The position numbers and the translations under genes are program-made. Of a stretch of DNA of 64,000 nt, positions 33,993 through 44,643 are shown piece by piece. The notes under the pieces are model-generated. The model saw nothing but the letters and a program-made list of their open reading frames with translations. It was not told the origin of the DNA and searched no databases. Positions within the stretch are counted from its first letter, which is position 1. The number at the start of each line of letters is the position of its first letter. The stretch comes from Pyricularia pennisetigena (taxonomy: Eukaryota > Ascomycota > Sordariomycetes > Magnaporthales > Pyriculariaceae), in contig NW_021940924.1 of the NCBI RefSeq assembly GCF_004337985.1, forward strand, positions 372,001 to 436,000, in the 5' to 3' direction.

Positions 33993-35288
33993 ATGTCCAC
34001 GGAAATCGAGTGCTCCAATTGTGGCAAATGCCTAAAAAGAGGAAACAGAGGGCGGCACAATCTTGTCAGGCACATGAGAACATGTCCTGGAAGGAACCCA
34101 GCCTATGGCCCTCACCCATTTCCCCATTTGGTTGTTTGCCTTCGTCGAGAAACCTTCGAGTTCACGCCCGAGAATGCGCCGCACCTATACATACAACTGG
34201 ATCTACTGGCAGAAAAGGTCTCGCCATCAGTGTGGTTCCCGGGACTGGAAAAGCTACAATCGTTTCCAAATTTTTACGAGAGGCAAGACGACCAGATAGC
34301 GATTCATCAATCACTAGTCACGGCCTTCTTCTTGCAACGTCTTTCGACCGAGTCCAACAACTTCAAGGCCAGCATTCAAGAGTGGCACCCAAAACTCTTC
34401 AATGATTTCCGGGATTGCGGTTCACCAAGGATAACATTTCTCTTCCTCGACACGACTGATGGCCACCCTATGACAGCACCCGAGCCTTGGGTAACAGCAG
34501 CGCAACTCAAAGACCGGCCACCTCTCAATCTATATCCAAGCCAGCAAGAAATGGAGATGGAGCAGGGCAAGGTGGATTTTGTCAAAATACTGAACTCCAT
34601 CGCCGAGTCTGCCGAAGAGTCCAGGTTTCAGTTCCGGCCTATAACTTGCTTTGGAACGGGCATCTGTCCATTGCTGGAGAATGAGAGAACAGTCTACAAA
34701 CGCTCCTGGAGCGCATCGTCATCCCATGTACGAGTTGAGACTTCAAGGCTACCAGGTGTACCATGTTTTCCTTTTGTCCACATGGAGCCCACGCGGAAAA
34801 GAAAACGAACGCAACTTCATAGTGGGCAGGACAACACTCATATTCCTTGGTTCCACCAGCAATACCTACCTTTGGTGGCTAAAGGGGAGTTTCGATTATT
34901 CATCTCGAGAGGAGAGGTCTTCCATTGGGTCCATACTGCTGTGAACCGTGACAATCAAGACACCAAGGACCTCGTTGTTGTTACCAAATCACTCGGAGAT
35001 GAAAGCATGGAGTTCAGGGGAAAGAAGACGACTGAAAAGGATCGCATGGATTTTGCACTCTACATATACAAGCATCTGCGCATGCAACTACCAAACATGT
35101 CGTTTGACGATGGTGTTCGCCTGGATATTGGAGCAGGCCCGGATGGGAGGCTTTGGGTCATCGAAATCACGCCCTGGTACTCGGCCCACTACTTCCCAAT
35201 GACCGGTTTGCCTTTCCCGAATACGCAAATTTGCGAAAAGTTCGCCAGATCATTGGCAGATTCCATATGTTTCTTACCAAGTCAATAG
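33993..35288 (+). CDS. Zinc-finger plus ATP-grasp-like protein
   Basis: A single 431-codon exon. Residues 7-31 form a C2HHC-type finger (Cys7, Cys10, His22, His27, Cys31; CSNCGKC...RHNLVRHMRTC). The C-terminal half shows the pattern of an ATP-grasp fold: a Lys/Ser-rich nucleotide-loop candidate VYKRSWSASSSHV (residues 234-246), the hinge-like WFHQQYLPLVAKGEFRLFI (286-304), and the metal-binding end RLDIGAGPDGRLWVIEITPW (376-395) with Asp378 and Glu391. ATP-grasp enzymes join a carboxylate to an amine or thiol through an acyl-phosphate; the substrate here cannot be told. A D123-like relationship is another option, since D123 proteins share the EFR...D...D/E pattern. The gene is intact and flanked by related repeats (33640-33740 and 35683-35770). 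Confidence 0.65.
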   Translation: MSTEIECSNCGKCLKRGNRGRHNLVRHMRTCPGRNPAYGPHPFPHLVVCLRRETFEFTPENAPHLYIQLDLLAEKVSPSVWFPGLEKLQSFPNFYERQDDQIAIHQSLVTAFFLQRLSTESNNFKASIQEWHPKLFNDFRDCGSPRITFLFLDTTDGHPMTAPEPWVTAAQLKDRPPLNLYPSQQEMEMEQGKVDFVKILNSIAESAEESRFQFRPITCFGTGICPLLENERTVYKRSWSASSSHVRVETSRLPGVPCFPFVHMEPTRKRKRTQLHSGQDNTHIPWFHQQYLPLVAKGEFRLFISRGEVFHWVHTAVNRDNQDTKDLVVVTKSLGDESMEFRGKKTTEKDRMDFALYIYKHLRMQLPNMSFDDGVRLDIGAGPDGRLWVIEITPWYSAHYFPMTGLPFPNTQICEKFARSLADSICFLPSQ

Positions 35289-35409
35289 AATCCCTGGGGA
35301 TAGAAAGCAATCTAAAAGTCTGCTCGTCCGATGTTTGGTCTACGGAGTCAATTTCATAGGGATAGCGACGCACTGTCCTCAGTCTAACCAACGAAGAAAA
35401 GCGGTCACT

Positions 35410-35565
35410 GGTATCCCGGACTTTACCCGAATTGAGCCAACACGCTCCCAAAGCTGTCTCCAGATGCTGCTCCACCCGACAAGAAAGAGCTATGCAATGT
35501 CTGGGGTGCTTGGCTGCTGAGTTAAAGCCAGTTGCGAGATGCATCTGTTGCCATAAATTCCAAGA
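35410..35565 (+). repeat. Direct repeat, copy 2 (partner at 28840)
   Basis: Same orientation as 28840-28985 and lying just downstream of the ATP-grasp-like gene. The shared string GCTTGGCTGCTGAGTT marks the 3' part. Confidence 0.65.
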
Positions 35566-35856
35566 CATTTTCACTGGCTGTGGCATGTGATATGGTGAAG
35601 GCTTGAAGTTCTTGCACCTGATTTATCGCAGTGATTGGTCTTCGTTTTTTTCGGCGTAAATGCTATCGGTTCTTGAATTTTTGGGTGATGTTATACTTCT
35701 ATTGCTAGACACCTGGCGATTTATTACAACTATATCATACAACCTGATCCACCGTGGGCATCAGAGCTACTTAAGTCACCTGATCGCGTGTTGACTGTGT
35801 CCCTGTCAAACAAAGGGCGGGCTCCAAAAGGGTCATAAGGATGTGCTAGCACAATT

Positions 35857-35930
35857 AAATGAGGGTGGACTCAATCAAGGTCAAATGAGAGTAGGCTCAA
35901 GCAGGCGCAATGAGCGTAGGCTCAATCATT
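35857..35930 (+). repeat. Imperfect 25-bp minisatellite
   Basis: Three units each close to AATGAGNGTAGGCTCAANCA stand in tandem. Confidence 0.55.
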
Positions 35931-37111
35931 ATGGTAGAGGGGTGGGCTTATTAAGGGGTGAAGTTAGTCGCACAGCGAGGGCGGGGTATTGCCTGACGAA
36001 CTGGGAGGGTGTGGACTGACTTGATTTTTGCAGTGATGTACATATCAACCCTCATATCACCATCCACTGCTCTGAATAAGAACATGGATGGCATCTTACA
36101 CTCTGCTGCACGAACAGCAACCATATAGCCCCCTTGATAGCAGGGTAGTAATTCTAAGTGGAGACACGGGCGAGTTTGCAGCGCGAAGGTGAGATGTCGC
36201 CTATATGCCTAGTGGGAATGGTTAGCTAGGCGAAGTGGCCGTCAGTAATCGAATGCAACTAGCTACCCCTCCCTCACTTTTCCCATTCAAGTCACTGGTC
36301 AACAAACGGGAAATTTTTGACATGGTTTCTAGCTTCCGTTCTTTAGCATCATTGCTGCGAGCTGTAGCAGGGCTTTCCGCTTCTCGATGCATTGGTCACC
36401 GTCGATTCGAAGTAAGTCAACGCTGACTTGGTGCATGTAGCCAAGGGCGCGATCAAAAACGCATTTTCGCACTTTTGAACCCTCCACTTGCTTCTTATCC
36501 CAGTTCTCCAGGTAGGTAACTTGGTAGTATTATTGCATGTTTTCTTAAACTTACTCCCGCACCTCTCGTGACTACAAATTTTTGCTTGATCAAGCCAGCT
36601 CCCACTGCGCCTTAAATTGGTAAGAAGCAGCTCGACTAGAGCCCCGCACGAAGGGTGGGTGTTGGCTGGAACAGGTCAAAGGATCACAGAAATCACGTGC
36701 TTTACAAAACCCTGCATCGCGTCAAACGCGTCCACACAGTCGGTTACGCAAACTAACAATAACACAGAGATTCTATCGGCTTTTGACAGGAAATTTCCCA
36801 GTCCGAACGGGCGTAAGGCAAATGTATGGAAAGCGTACCTGACAAGAGTTTTATTATGGGAGGAGCAGTTTACGTAAGGAATTAAATGTTCACCCATCGA
36901 ACCAATCAGATGTGTCCCTTGGCGCCCTTTGTCAGCTGGTGGCCAGCTGGCTGTCGTCATGGTGATGAAAATAAATGATGTTTCACTGACGAACGCTAGC
37001 TGCTTTCGTGTCTTACGTTCAAACAAACGAACACGCAAGAGCGACGATTTGCACGAACGACATAGCTTACTGGCGTACGGAGAGCCGAAATCACTATCCC
37101 TAGAATTGAAG

Positions 37112-38603
37112 ATGTCTGCCCTCCCATTCCCGGCACTTACGCCACCGTCGGCATCCGAGACGGCCCTGGCGCCATACGAAGTTCGCTTTCGTCATCCAGC
37201 ATACCCGACTGACACGCCACCGCTACTTTTACTGTCAGCAGCCGACGGAATCGGGATTGAGTACGACTTGGCGGTTATATCCTGCTGTATCATTTGCGCG
37301 ACCGAGTGGGACAAGGGCAAATTGGCCACTAAAACTGCGGATGACACAATGGAAACAGTGTCGCGGCCGTCGGACGGGATCCTGCGCGGGCGCGAGTACT
37401 TTTTCTGTATTGATGGGCTCGAATCATTCCGTACGTCCAATCTCTTGTGCTCGGAACCCTTCGAGCCGTCTTGGGATTTCACGCAAAGGTCATTCACTGA
37501 CAGCTTTTCTGACCAGTAGACAAGTACCCCGTCGTTCCTTCTTTCCACAACTGGCGTTTTCCACACGATAATTTACCTCCAATTTGGTCACAATTGCAAC
37601 TTCCCGATTACATTCCACCACCTTCATTCAGGGGACGGATGGCTGTTAAAGAGAGGGATAGGAGCTGTCGCGTATCTGGTTTTGAAGACGCCACGGAACA
37701 AGCACATCTTGTTCCGGCACAGGAAAGAAATTGGTTTATTTCAAACGGGATGGAGAGGTATGTCCAATCAACAATGTTTGCCTTGCTTTGCGCTTAGGGC
37801 TGACGTTACGACATCAAAGATACTGTCGTTTTCCCACAGCCGTCTCGACGATGGATGACGACAGAAATATGCTCCTCTTGCGGCGGGATGTGCACTATCT
37901 CTTTGATGGACGTCGGATTGCGTTTGTGCCAAAGCAATTTATGTCCCAGCCTATTCAACTGATTGGGCATGTGTTGGAGCCGCTCAATTCGATGCAATTG
38001 GTCCACATGTATCACAATCGCAATCCGCAAGCCATTCGAGGAGTAAGTAGGGAATTTGCTTTCGCCCGGTTCGCCTGGGCCCTGTTCACAGATGAACGGA
38101 TCAAGTTTTTCGGGTCTCCCCGTCTTTACAAGGTTCTCGTGTGGGATTCTGAGCAGGGTAGAACAGAGACGCGCGACATTGAGGGCGCGGTAGTTCGTTC
38201 AGTAGCCGTTGTGTTCGATTCATCCAAGCGGTCACAAAGTCGAAGTGTGAGTCCCAAAAAAAGGTCATTTGCCCAAGCTTTCGGGTGGGGTATCGAGGAT
38301 AGTGATGAGGATGGAGTTAGCCCTGAGTCCGGGGAGGCAACACAGCCGCAGACATTTGGGTGGGGGCAATCGGCCGAAGATCAGTGCAGGGGCCGCACGC
38401 CATTTCGACGGGTAAGACAAGGGAGAAAGCATAGTTTTGGGGACATTTCCGACGGACTTTCTTCGGTATCGTCTTCGCAGGTCGAAACTGACATTCCCGT
38501 CACCCCGGAGAACAAACAAGCGCATGGTGTCGATCGGCCGAAACGTGCCAGAAAGACACCCGTTACCTCGGACACAACCAAATCTCACTTTTCTGATATA
38601 TGA
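37112..38603 (+). CDS. HNH-nuclease-domain protein
   Basis: Exons 37112-37430, 37520-37757 and 37820-38603 join in phase over introns of 89 and 62 nt (donors GTACGT and GTATGT), giving 446 residues. The first half matches fungal HNH-domain proteins: VRFRHPAYP, GILRGREYFFCI, KYPVVPSFHNWRFPHDNLPPIW. The nuclease region has CRVSG...AHLVP (about residues 156-171), WFISNGM and, after the intron, DDDRNMLLLRRDVHYLFDGR (about 198-217), providing the two His and the Asn of the H-N-H motif. The remaining 200 residues are Ser/Arg-rich and disordered with QxFGWG repeats (AFGWG, TFGWG). Such proteins are numerous in filamentous fungi, often in variable regions, and their target is unknown. The gene looks intact. 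Confidence 0.8.
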
Positions 38604-38954
38604 GCAACATAAGGGTCGCAAAGTCAACACAAATTTTAGCAAATGAAATAAGTTATGCTTCTACTTACGCTAGAGTGCTTCAAGGCTATTATATTATGAT
38701 CCAAATCCTGGCCCGCTCGATTGCATCCCTCTTGTGGATGATTACAGCTGATATAAGTTTGCAGTTTGGTTAAGATTTGGAAAATACGCCTGATTTTGCG
38801 TGTTGCCTACGTCCGTGTCGAGCTGGGCCTGCTGGGTTGACGGGCCATTTCGGGAGCATTTGCCCCGGTTGGATCGATCTGGGTCAAAGATGTAATCTCC
38901 AAAACATCCTCAATCGCCGAACACGGCTTTTCCAATCACTGTTCGCTGTGGTAA
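38604..38954. other. Gene-free stretch
   Basis: Nothing recognisable was found. Confidence 0.45.
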
Positions 38955-39330
38955 GTATCTTGAGAAACAAGACAGCCTCGCCCGTCGTCAATAGACCATA
39001 CTCGAGTCCCCCTTTGATCATGTAGTAGTATTTTTGCGTAATGGCGGCCGCAGTCAGCCTCTCAGCGTGATACAAACGTGCTTTTGGATCCATAGACATC
39101 GGGATAGTCTTCCGGTTAACCACATCCTTGTAAATATTCATCGGGCGTAGACCAAACGGAGGTGCGGCGCTGTTAGCTTGTAGGGCGGCCTTTACTCGAA
39201 GATGTGAATCATTGTGCGTCTTTCCGAGCCCGCATTGTTAGACCGGTAGACGCAGATCTAATCGGGTCGTAGCCGGTTGAGATCAAGACTGTAGTCTGGA
39301 ATAGCCGGGAGTCGATGGGTTGGCCAAGGA
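38955..39330 (-). pseudogene. Degraded partial copy of the PD-(D/E)XK-like gene
   Basis: The nucleotide sequence aligns with about 59704-60085 of the gene at 59377-60798. Conserved protein pieces include MNIYKDVVNRKTIP, YHAERLTAAAITQ and GGLEYGLLTTGEA. Frameshifts and stops break the frame on both sides, and the coiled-coil N-terminus and C-terminus are missing. Confidence 0.75.
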
Positions 39331-39466
39331 GGACGAAGGTGGATGATCGTTGCTGCGAACAGCACGGGGTGTCAGGTTGGAGTCAAAGACTGGGCCGTCT
39401 GACGGGTCGTGGCCATGCTCTTGAACTCGGCGTCGCTCCGTCGCTTGGGTGGTGGCGCCGACCGCG

Positions 39467-39545
39467 GTAAAGACCCCGCAATTTGCCAGTCCTCAAATCG
39501 GATTCCGCTCTTGCGCCACGCCACGAAATTGAAAGGCCTCCCCCA
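39467..39545 (+). repeat. Degenerate copy of the 47-kb/53-kb repeat
   Basis: AATTTGCCAGTCCTCAAATCGGATTCC and following text resemble 47081-47146 and 53677-53742, including a decayed version of the GGAGGGCCTCC motif. Confidence 0.45.
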
Positions 39546-39563
39546 TGACTTAGAAGATGACCG

Positions 39564-40510
39564 ACTGGACCCCGCATTGCTGTAGACAATGCCTGCAATG
39601 TCCCCGCGCCTGGACAGTGAGGTGGGCCGCCATTTGCGGCCTGGTGAGGGGTTTGGGACTCCTTGGCAATCTGCATTGCCACCCTTGCTTGACAAATTTG
39701 AACGTCCAACGCCAGGTGGTACTATTCTGGTGGGGGGGCATTCTTGTGTGCACTAAAAGCTGATTGGAAAGATAAAATGATCCGAATGGTTTTTAACCCG
39801 GGGTAAAACTAAAGCAATGCACAAAACCGGAACAGGCCGGCGGGGGGTGATTCAACTTGTTTGAGATATATCACAATTCCCAATCTTATTACTTGTTTAC
39901 ATTTGAATTGGTGCTAGACCGGTAACATATTGGTGCGTAGATTTTGAGAGGATGAATTGGGGTATCATTCCGGTGTTCAACTGGGTTGGAATCCTTTCCA
40001 AAGGGTGTGGTTGTTTTGGGGTGCAGCTATGTTATANACTGGACCCCGCATTGCTGTAGACAATGCCTGCAATGTCCCCGCGCCTGGACAGTGAGGTGGG
40101 CCGCCATTTGCGGCCTGGTGAGGGGTTTGGGACTCCTTGGCAATCTGCATTGCCACACCCTTGCTTGACAAATTTGAACGTCCAACGCCAGGTGGTACTA
40201 TTCTGGTGGGGGGGCATTCTTGTGTGCACTAAAAGCTGATTGGAAAGATAAAATGATCCGGATGGTTTTTAACCCGGTAAAACTAAGCAATGCACAAAAC
40301 CGGAACAGGCCGGCGGGGGGGTGATTCAACTTGTTTGAGATATATCACAATTCCAAATCTTATTACTTGTTTACATTTGAATTGGTGCTAGACCGGTAAC
40401 ATATTGGTGCGTAGATTTTGAGAGGATGAATTGGGGTATCATTCCGGTGTTCAACTGGGTTGGAATCCTTTCCAAAGGGTGTGGTTGTTTTGGGGTGCAG
40501 CTATGTTATA
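39564..40510 (+). repeat. Near-identical 473-bp tandem duplication joined at an N
   Basis: Copy 1 is 39564-40036 and copy 2 is 40038-40510; the single undetermined base lies between them at 40037. The copies differ by a few substitutions and small indels only. No coding capacity. The N at the join suggests an assembly junction, so the duplication itself may be an artefact. Confidence 0.8.
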
Positions 40511-41553
40511 GACCCCTCAACTGGGGAATGAATGATAATCCCTGTAAGTATGCTTGTAAGAGGGGTTTGACTTAGCAATCACACGAATTAACCAAGAGGA
40601 GGAGCGGGTCAAGCCGTGGTCACCGGAGTTCGGCACCAACTGAACCAAAGGAGGTCGAGGTGGCTCCTAGATGCATGCACGCGCACACATTATTTCCTGC
40701 GCAATCACTGCTAAGCTTGCCATCAATACCGTTGCTGGGGTGGTGAATGTCTCTCCTGCAAGTTTCGTGCGCATTAGTGCCTTCCCTGCCTTGATCCAAG
40801 GTCGCAGGGCTTTGTTGCAGTCGTATTAATCGCTTGGGACTGCCATCGCTGCAATCATTTTCTTGGTCCAATTGACATTGCGATCTCCTCTGCCTGATAA
40901 TGGAGGATGCGCAGTAGTAATTCCGTCGCTACAACGTCGCGTTCTTCCAGACTAATCAGAGGGCGATCTCCACTCCTCACCCGAAGCCCCTCCTGGAAGT
41001 CGAATTAAAAATGGCTGAGAAGACCGGCGATGCTAGGCTGAGTATTCTGGAGCAGGCTGATAGCTCTACTTCTCCGTCGCATGTTGGAGTATGGACGGAG
41101 AGGATGACGTCTCCTCCTGGGTCCAACGTCTCAAAGGTATGCAATCCTCGAAGCTATTGACGATGTTAAGGAGAGAGACATAGATGCGGAAATGAAACCT
41201 TTCACCACTATACATTGGGATTAATAAGAAGCTGGAAAAATTGTGGCTATTAATAAAAAAGCCTCTGCTGTGAGAAGACGATACTTTACTGTTTAGTTGG
41301 ATAAACACCGCGTCGCCAATAAAGGCTGCTATTTTAATTGGAGATGCAAAAGGATATCCGCTCGATAGTCATTATTATTCCAACAGAAAGTGATCCTGTA
41401 TTACTTGGCAGCTTTCAACCTACTAATAATTCGCCTTGAACTCAATTATAACTTACGTTATCCCCAGTCATTGAAACCCTCATTAAAACGCTCAGGTGCT
41501 TCAATCCATTGTCCACCACCTTCGGAAGATGTACCGATACTTCGATCATAATA
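40511..41553. other. Gene-free stretch
   Basis: No supported gene; open frames are short and lack motifs. Confidence 0.5.
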
Positions 41554-43526
41554 TCAGTCTGCCATAATACTCTGGCCACCATCGACAGTAAGGCGACTTC
41601 GAGTCCTCATCTTGAGAACCCCACTGCCCAGCTTGCGAAATACCAAGCCCTCTCTCCCGTCACCCTGAGGTTCGAATCCAATCGCAGCACTGGGGGCAAA
41701 CACCAGCGCCTCACCGACACGCAATTTGACGATGTGCGAAAAAACCTCGGCAGATGGGTCGATATGAGGCGAGCCACTGGAAGCGCCGCGAAGCCTGATA
41801 GGAACAATGCCGTCGCCATCGTCCTCCCCGCCGCCGCCGCCGGAAAACGTCTTTTCATGGATTAGCGATGACGAGCTAACACCCGCCAGGTGCTGCTTAA
41901 GCACCCGCAGCCACGCGGGCGACGTAAAGCGGTGCACCATTGTTACAGAGCACAGGTCTAGCAGGTTAGGTGAGATATTGGGTTCCTGCGTCGAGATAAA
42001 GATCCTGCAAGCCTGGTGGCGCTGGAGGCGGACGGTTTGCAGCAGGCTTTCGGTCAGGTTGCGTGAGTCTGGCGATTCGGCGCCCTCGGTGCCGCCGCCC
42101 ATAAATTTGTGGGCCTCGTCCAGGGCCACAACACGGCCGATTTTGCTTTCCTGCTCTAGGAAGAGGCTAAGGCAAATGTTGAAAAGTGAGCAGGCGGTTT
42201 GCGCCGGCACGCAGGGGCATGATAGGTCGACAATCGTCAACTTGCCAGCCTTGTTTTTTTTTCGAAATTGTCAGTAAGTGTTTCGGCCACATGCCGATGG
42301 ACAAAGAAAATTTACTGAGCGCACCTCTGGTGTCCAATCCGTTCCTTGCTCGTTTTCGCGAGCCTTTATTATTTTGGCAGGAGTACCACTATTCTTTGTG
42401 TCCGAGTTGAACGCATAAACCTGCTTGCGAACCATAAAGCTTTCGAGAGTGTCGAGACGTTGCTTCAGCGGCGCGAGCTGGGTCTCGGTCATGCATTCCT
42501 TCTCGAGGCACCTTTTGAATTTTGCATACTGGAAGGGGGGAATGCATTCATCTGCGGTGTCGGACTGCTCCTGCTGCTCAATTCTCAAATTCCGCAGAAT
42601 GCGCAGGATGACATGTAAATATAGTGGAATTCCCTTCGAAATGTTTACCGCCATCAATGACATCATACGCGTTGTATTGAGGTCGCGTTCGTTAAGTCGA
42701 AGGGGCTCAACTGCCACGTTTGAGATTTTCGAATACACCCTCTATTGAAACGCTAATCAGCTCTGACGGCTCGCCTGTTCAAAGTTTATATCATGTGTTG
42801 GCCCACCTGGATCGTTCTAATGTTCGTAGGTGCACAAAGAATCCTGACTTTGACTCGCCGGTTGGAGGCCAGATAGGCGGCCTCACAAGGCTCGCCCCCA
42901 TTATCCGACATGAAAGTATCATAATGGAAAAGCATTCCGGTGAGCGGCCGCGGCAAGACATTCGCGCACGACTGTATCAGGCAATTTTCGAGCAGGCAAG
43001 AGAGAGTGTGGCTCTTCCCGGACCCTTGACTACCACATATAAAGACGCTCGATGGTGCCGCAATGTTATAAAAAATGCGTGGGTCAGCAGGCGCCTCGGG
43101 CCCCCAGCCATCAGAGATAATACCTCCGAGTAGGCCATACTGCGTAAATGGAACCGACGCTGGCCCAGCTAGATCGGCCGCCCGTTTGCGCACATGCTCA
43201 GTGAGCAGAGGCACGACTTTAATCTCCGCTATCTTGTTGACCGCCGGGCTGTGTTGAAGAAGTTTCATCTGATCTGCCACTCCCGCTTCACTGTCCGCAG
43301 ACGCGTTTTTGCTTTCGGTGGGTATTCGAGTGCGTACATTTTGGGACTGGGGTTTATGAACTCTTGATTGTTTCAGATGTTGCTCAAGAGCGTCGTTATC
43401 TTTGAAAGTCCGGCTACAAATCTGGCAGTTAGGTAACTGAGTAGGTTTATGCGAATCTCGAATGTGCTGCTGCAGAGCGTCGTCAGTGCGGAAGTTCCGA
43501 TTACAGTGACTACATTTGACAGTCAT
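41554..43526 (-). CDS. C2H2 zinc-finger protein with P-loop (HerA/FtsK-like) ATPase
   Basis: Exons 43526-42807, 42741-42325 and 42249-41554 join in phase over introns of 65 and 75 nt, giving 610 residues. Two C2H2 fingers occupy residues 5-25 and 34-56 (CSHCNRNF...HIRDSH and CQICSRTF...HLKQSRVH). An ATPase follows, with Walker A GSQGSGKS (165-172), Walker B VVALDEAH (Asp423, Glu424) and a sensor-like FISTQEP. The overall order and the GSGKSHTLS loop recall HerA/FtsK-type DNA-translocating ATPases, but I assign only the P-loop ATPase with confidence. A C-terminal beta-rich part closes the protein. The role is unknown. It lies on the same strand as, and 1.1 kb downstream of, the OTT_1508-type deaminase gene. 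Confidence 0.75.
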
Positions 43527-44643
43527 GTTGACGGACCAGGAAAAAAGGAGGATCGATTTCGGAGCTATTTGTTTAAGCTGCTTGCCTGTGTAAAGTTATT
43601 TTGGATTATGGTAAGATGTGAAACATAAAATGTAGGCGGCGTTGGACGCTTTAGTGTAACTCACCGGCATCTTATCAACAACAGATTATGGGCGGTCAAT
43701 CTCCATTTCATTACGTCACGCATCACCGTGTGACGTCGGGCTCCGCATAGATAGTGTGCCCGGTGATGGAGGGCCTTCTGCATCGTGATGGACGCTGCTC
43801 TGACTGGGGTAGGTAATTTGTCGTGCATTGGCGGCCAATCACATGCTCACAAAATAGCTGGCAGTGAAAGATCGTCCACAAACTGACCTTTCGGGGTGCG
43901 TTTTGTGACGGGCTCATTCCTATTGACCTTCACTTTTGAAAAGATGGCTAGGGGCAGCATTCCAATGCCCAACTGTGATATGTTTGTATCCATCTGCACC
44001 CTACAGGGCTCCTAGTCTTAGCTGCTTCACAGATAAGGGGCTGTACTTGGCCTGGTTTTGATACATTGCTGTAAGGTTGAGTAAGGAGGGTGACCGGGTC
44101 CTAAAGCATCCTGCATCTTTCTCAATGCTTCAAGTCCTAAATCTTCTGCCTCTTCCCAGTCACCACTACCAGTCAGGTTTGCAGACTCCGCAAGGATTCC
44201 GGGGAGAAGGGCTGGGGCGCAACACGGGAAGGCCTTTTGAAACGTCTGATTACGTCCAGACTCATCGTAATTGGGATTTAACAGCGACGGTATTCAAAAG
44301 TTCAAAAGTTCAAAAGTTCAAAAGTTCAAAAGTTCAAAAGTTCAAAAGTTCAAAAGTTCAAAAAAAAACGCGAACCCCCTCCCGGCGCTGAAACAGGCCG
44401 TTTAGGGTCGGTTGCCAATAGGAACAGGCCCGGTTCAAGTTTATCGGGACCCTATTTCGACCCCGCCCAGTGCATGGTCCGAATGTCACAAATTATTGTA
44501 CGCCAATTGCAATTTTAGTGGCGTGCGCCCGACTTCTATGCGCAGCCACCCAATGGAATAAAATACTGCAAACAAACAGCTGCCGCCGCTGACCTTCTTT
44601 ACAAAAAGACCCCCTATCATGAATTGTCATTTCAAGGATTTGC
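43527..44643. other. Intergenic stretch with repeats
   Basis: It holds the motif copy at 43763 (ATGGAGGGCCTTCTGCAT) and the octamer array at 44293. No gene was found. Confidence 0.5.
44293..44364 (+). repeat. TTCAAAAG octamer array
   Basis: Eight perfect TTCAAAAG units, then a partial unit and an A-run. All units are identical, so the array is young or unstable. Confidence 0.9.

Larger units (their letters stand above)
35289..37111. other. 1.8-kb repeat-containing, gene-free stretch
   Basis: It contains the second copy of the 140-bp direct repeat (35410-35565), the 35683-35770 repeat, and three imperfect units of about 25 bp at 35857-35930 built on AATGAGNGTAGGCTCAA. No gene was recognised. 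Confidence 0.5.

Noticed and set aside
44293..44364. CRISPR-like array
   Set aside because: Units are contiguous octamers without spacers and the genome is fungal.
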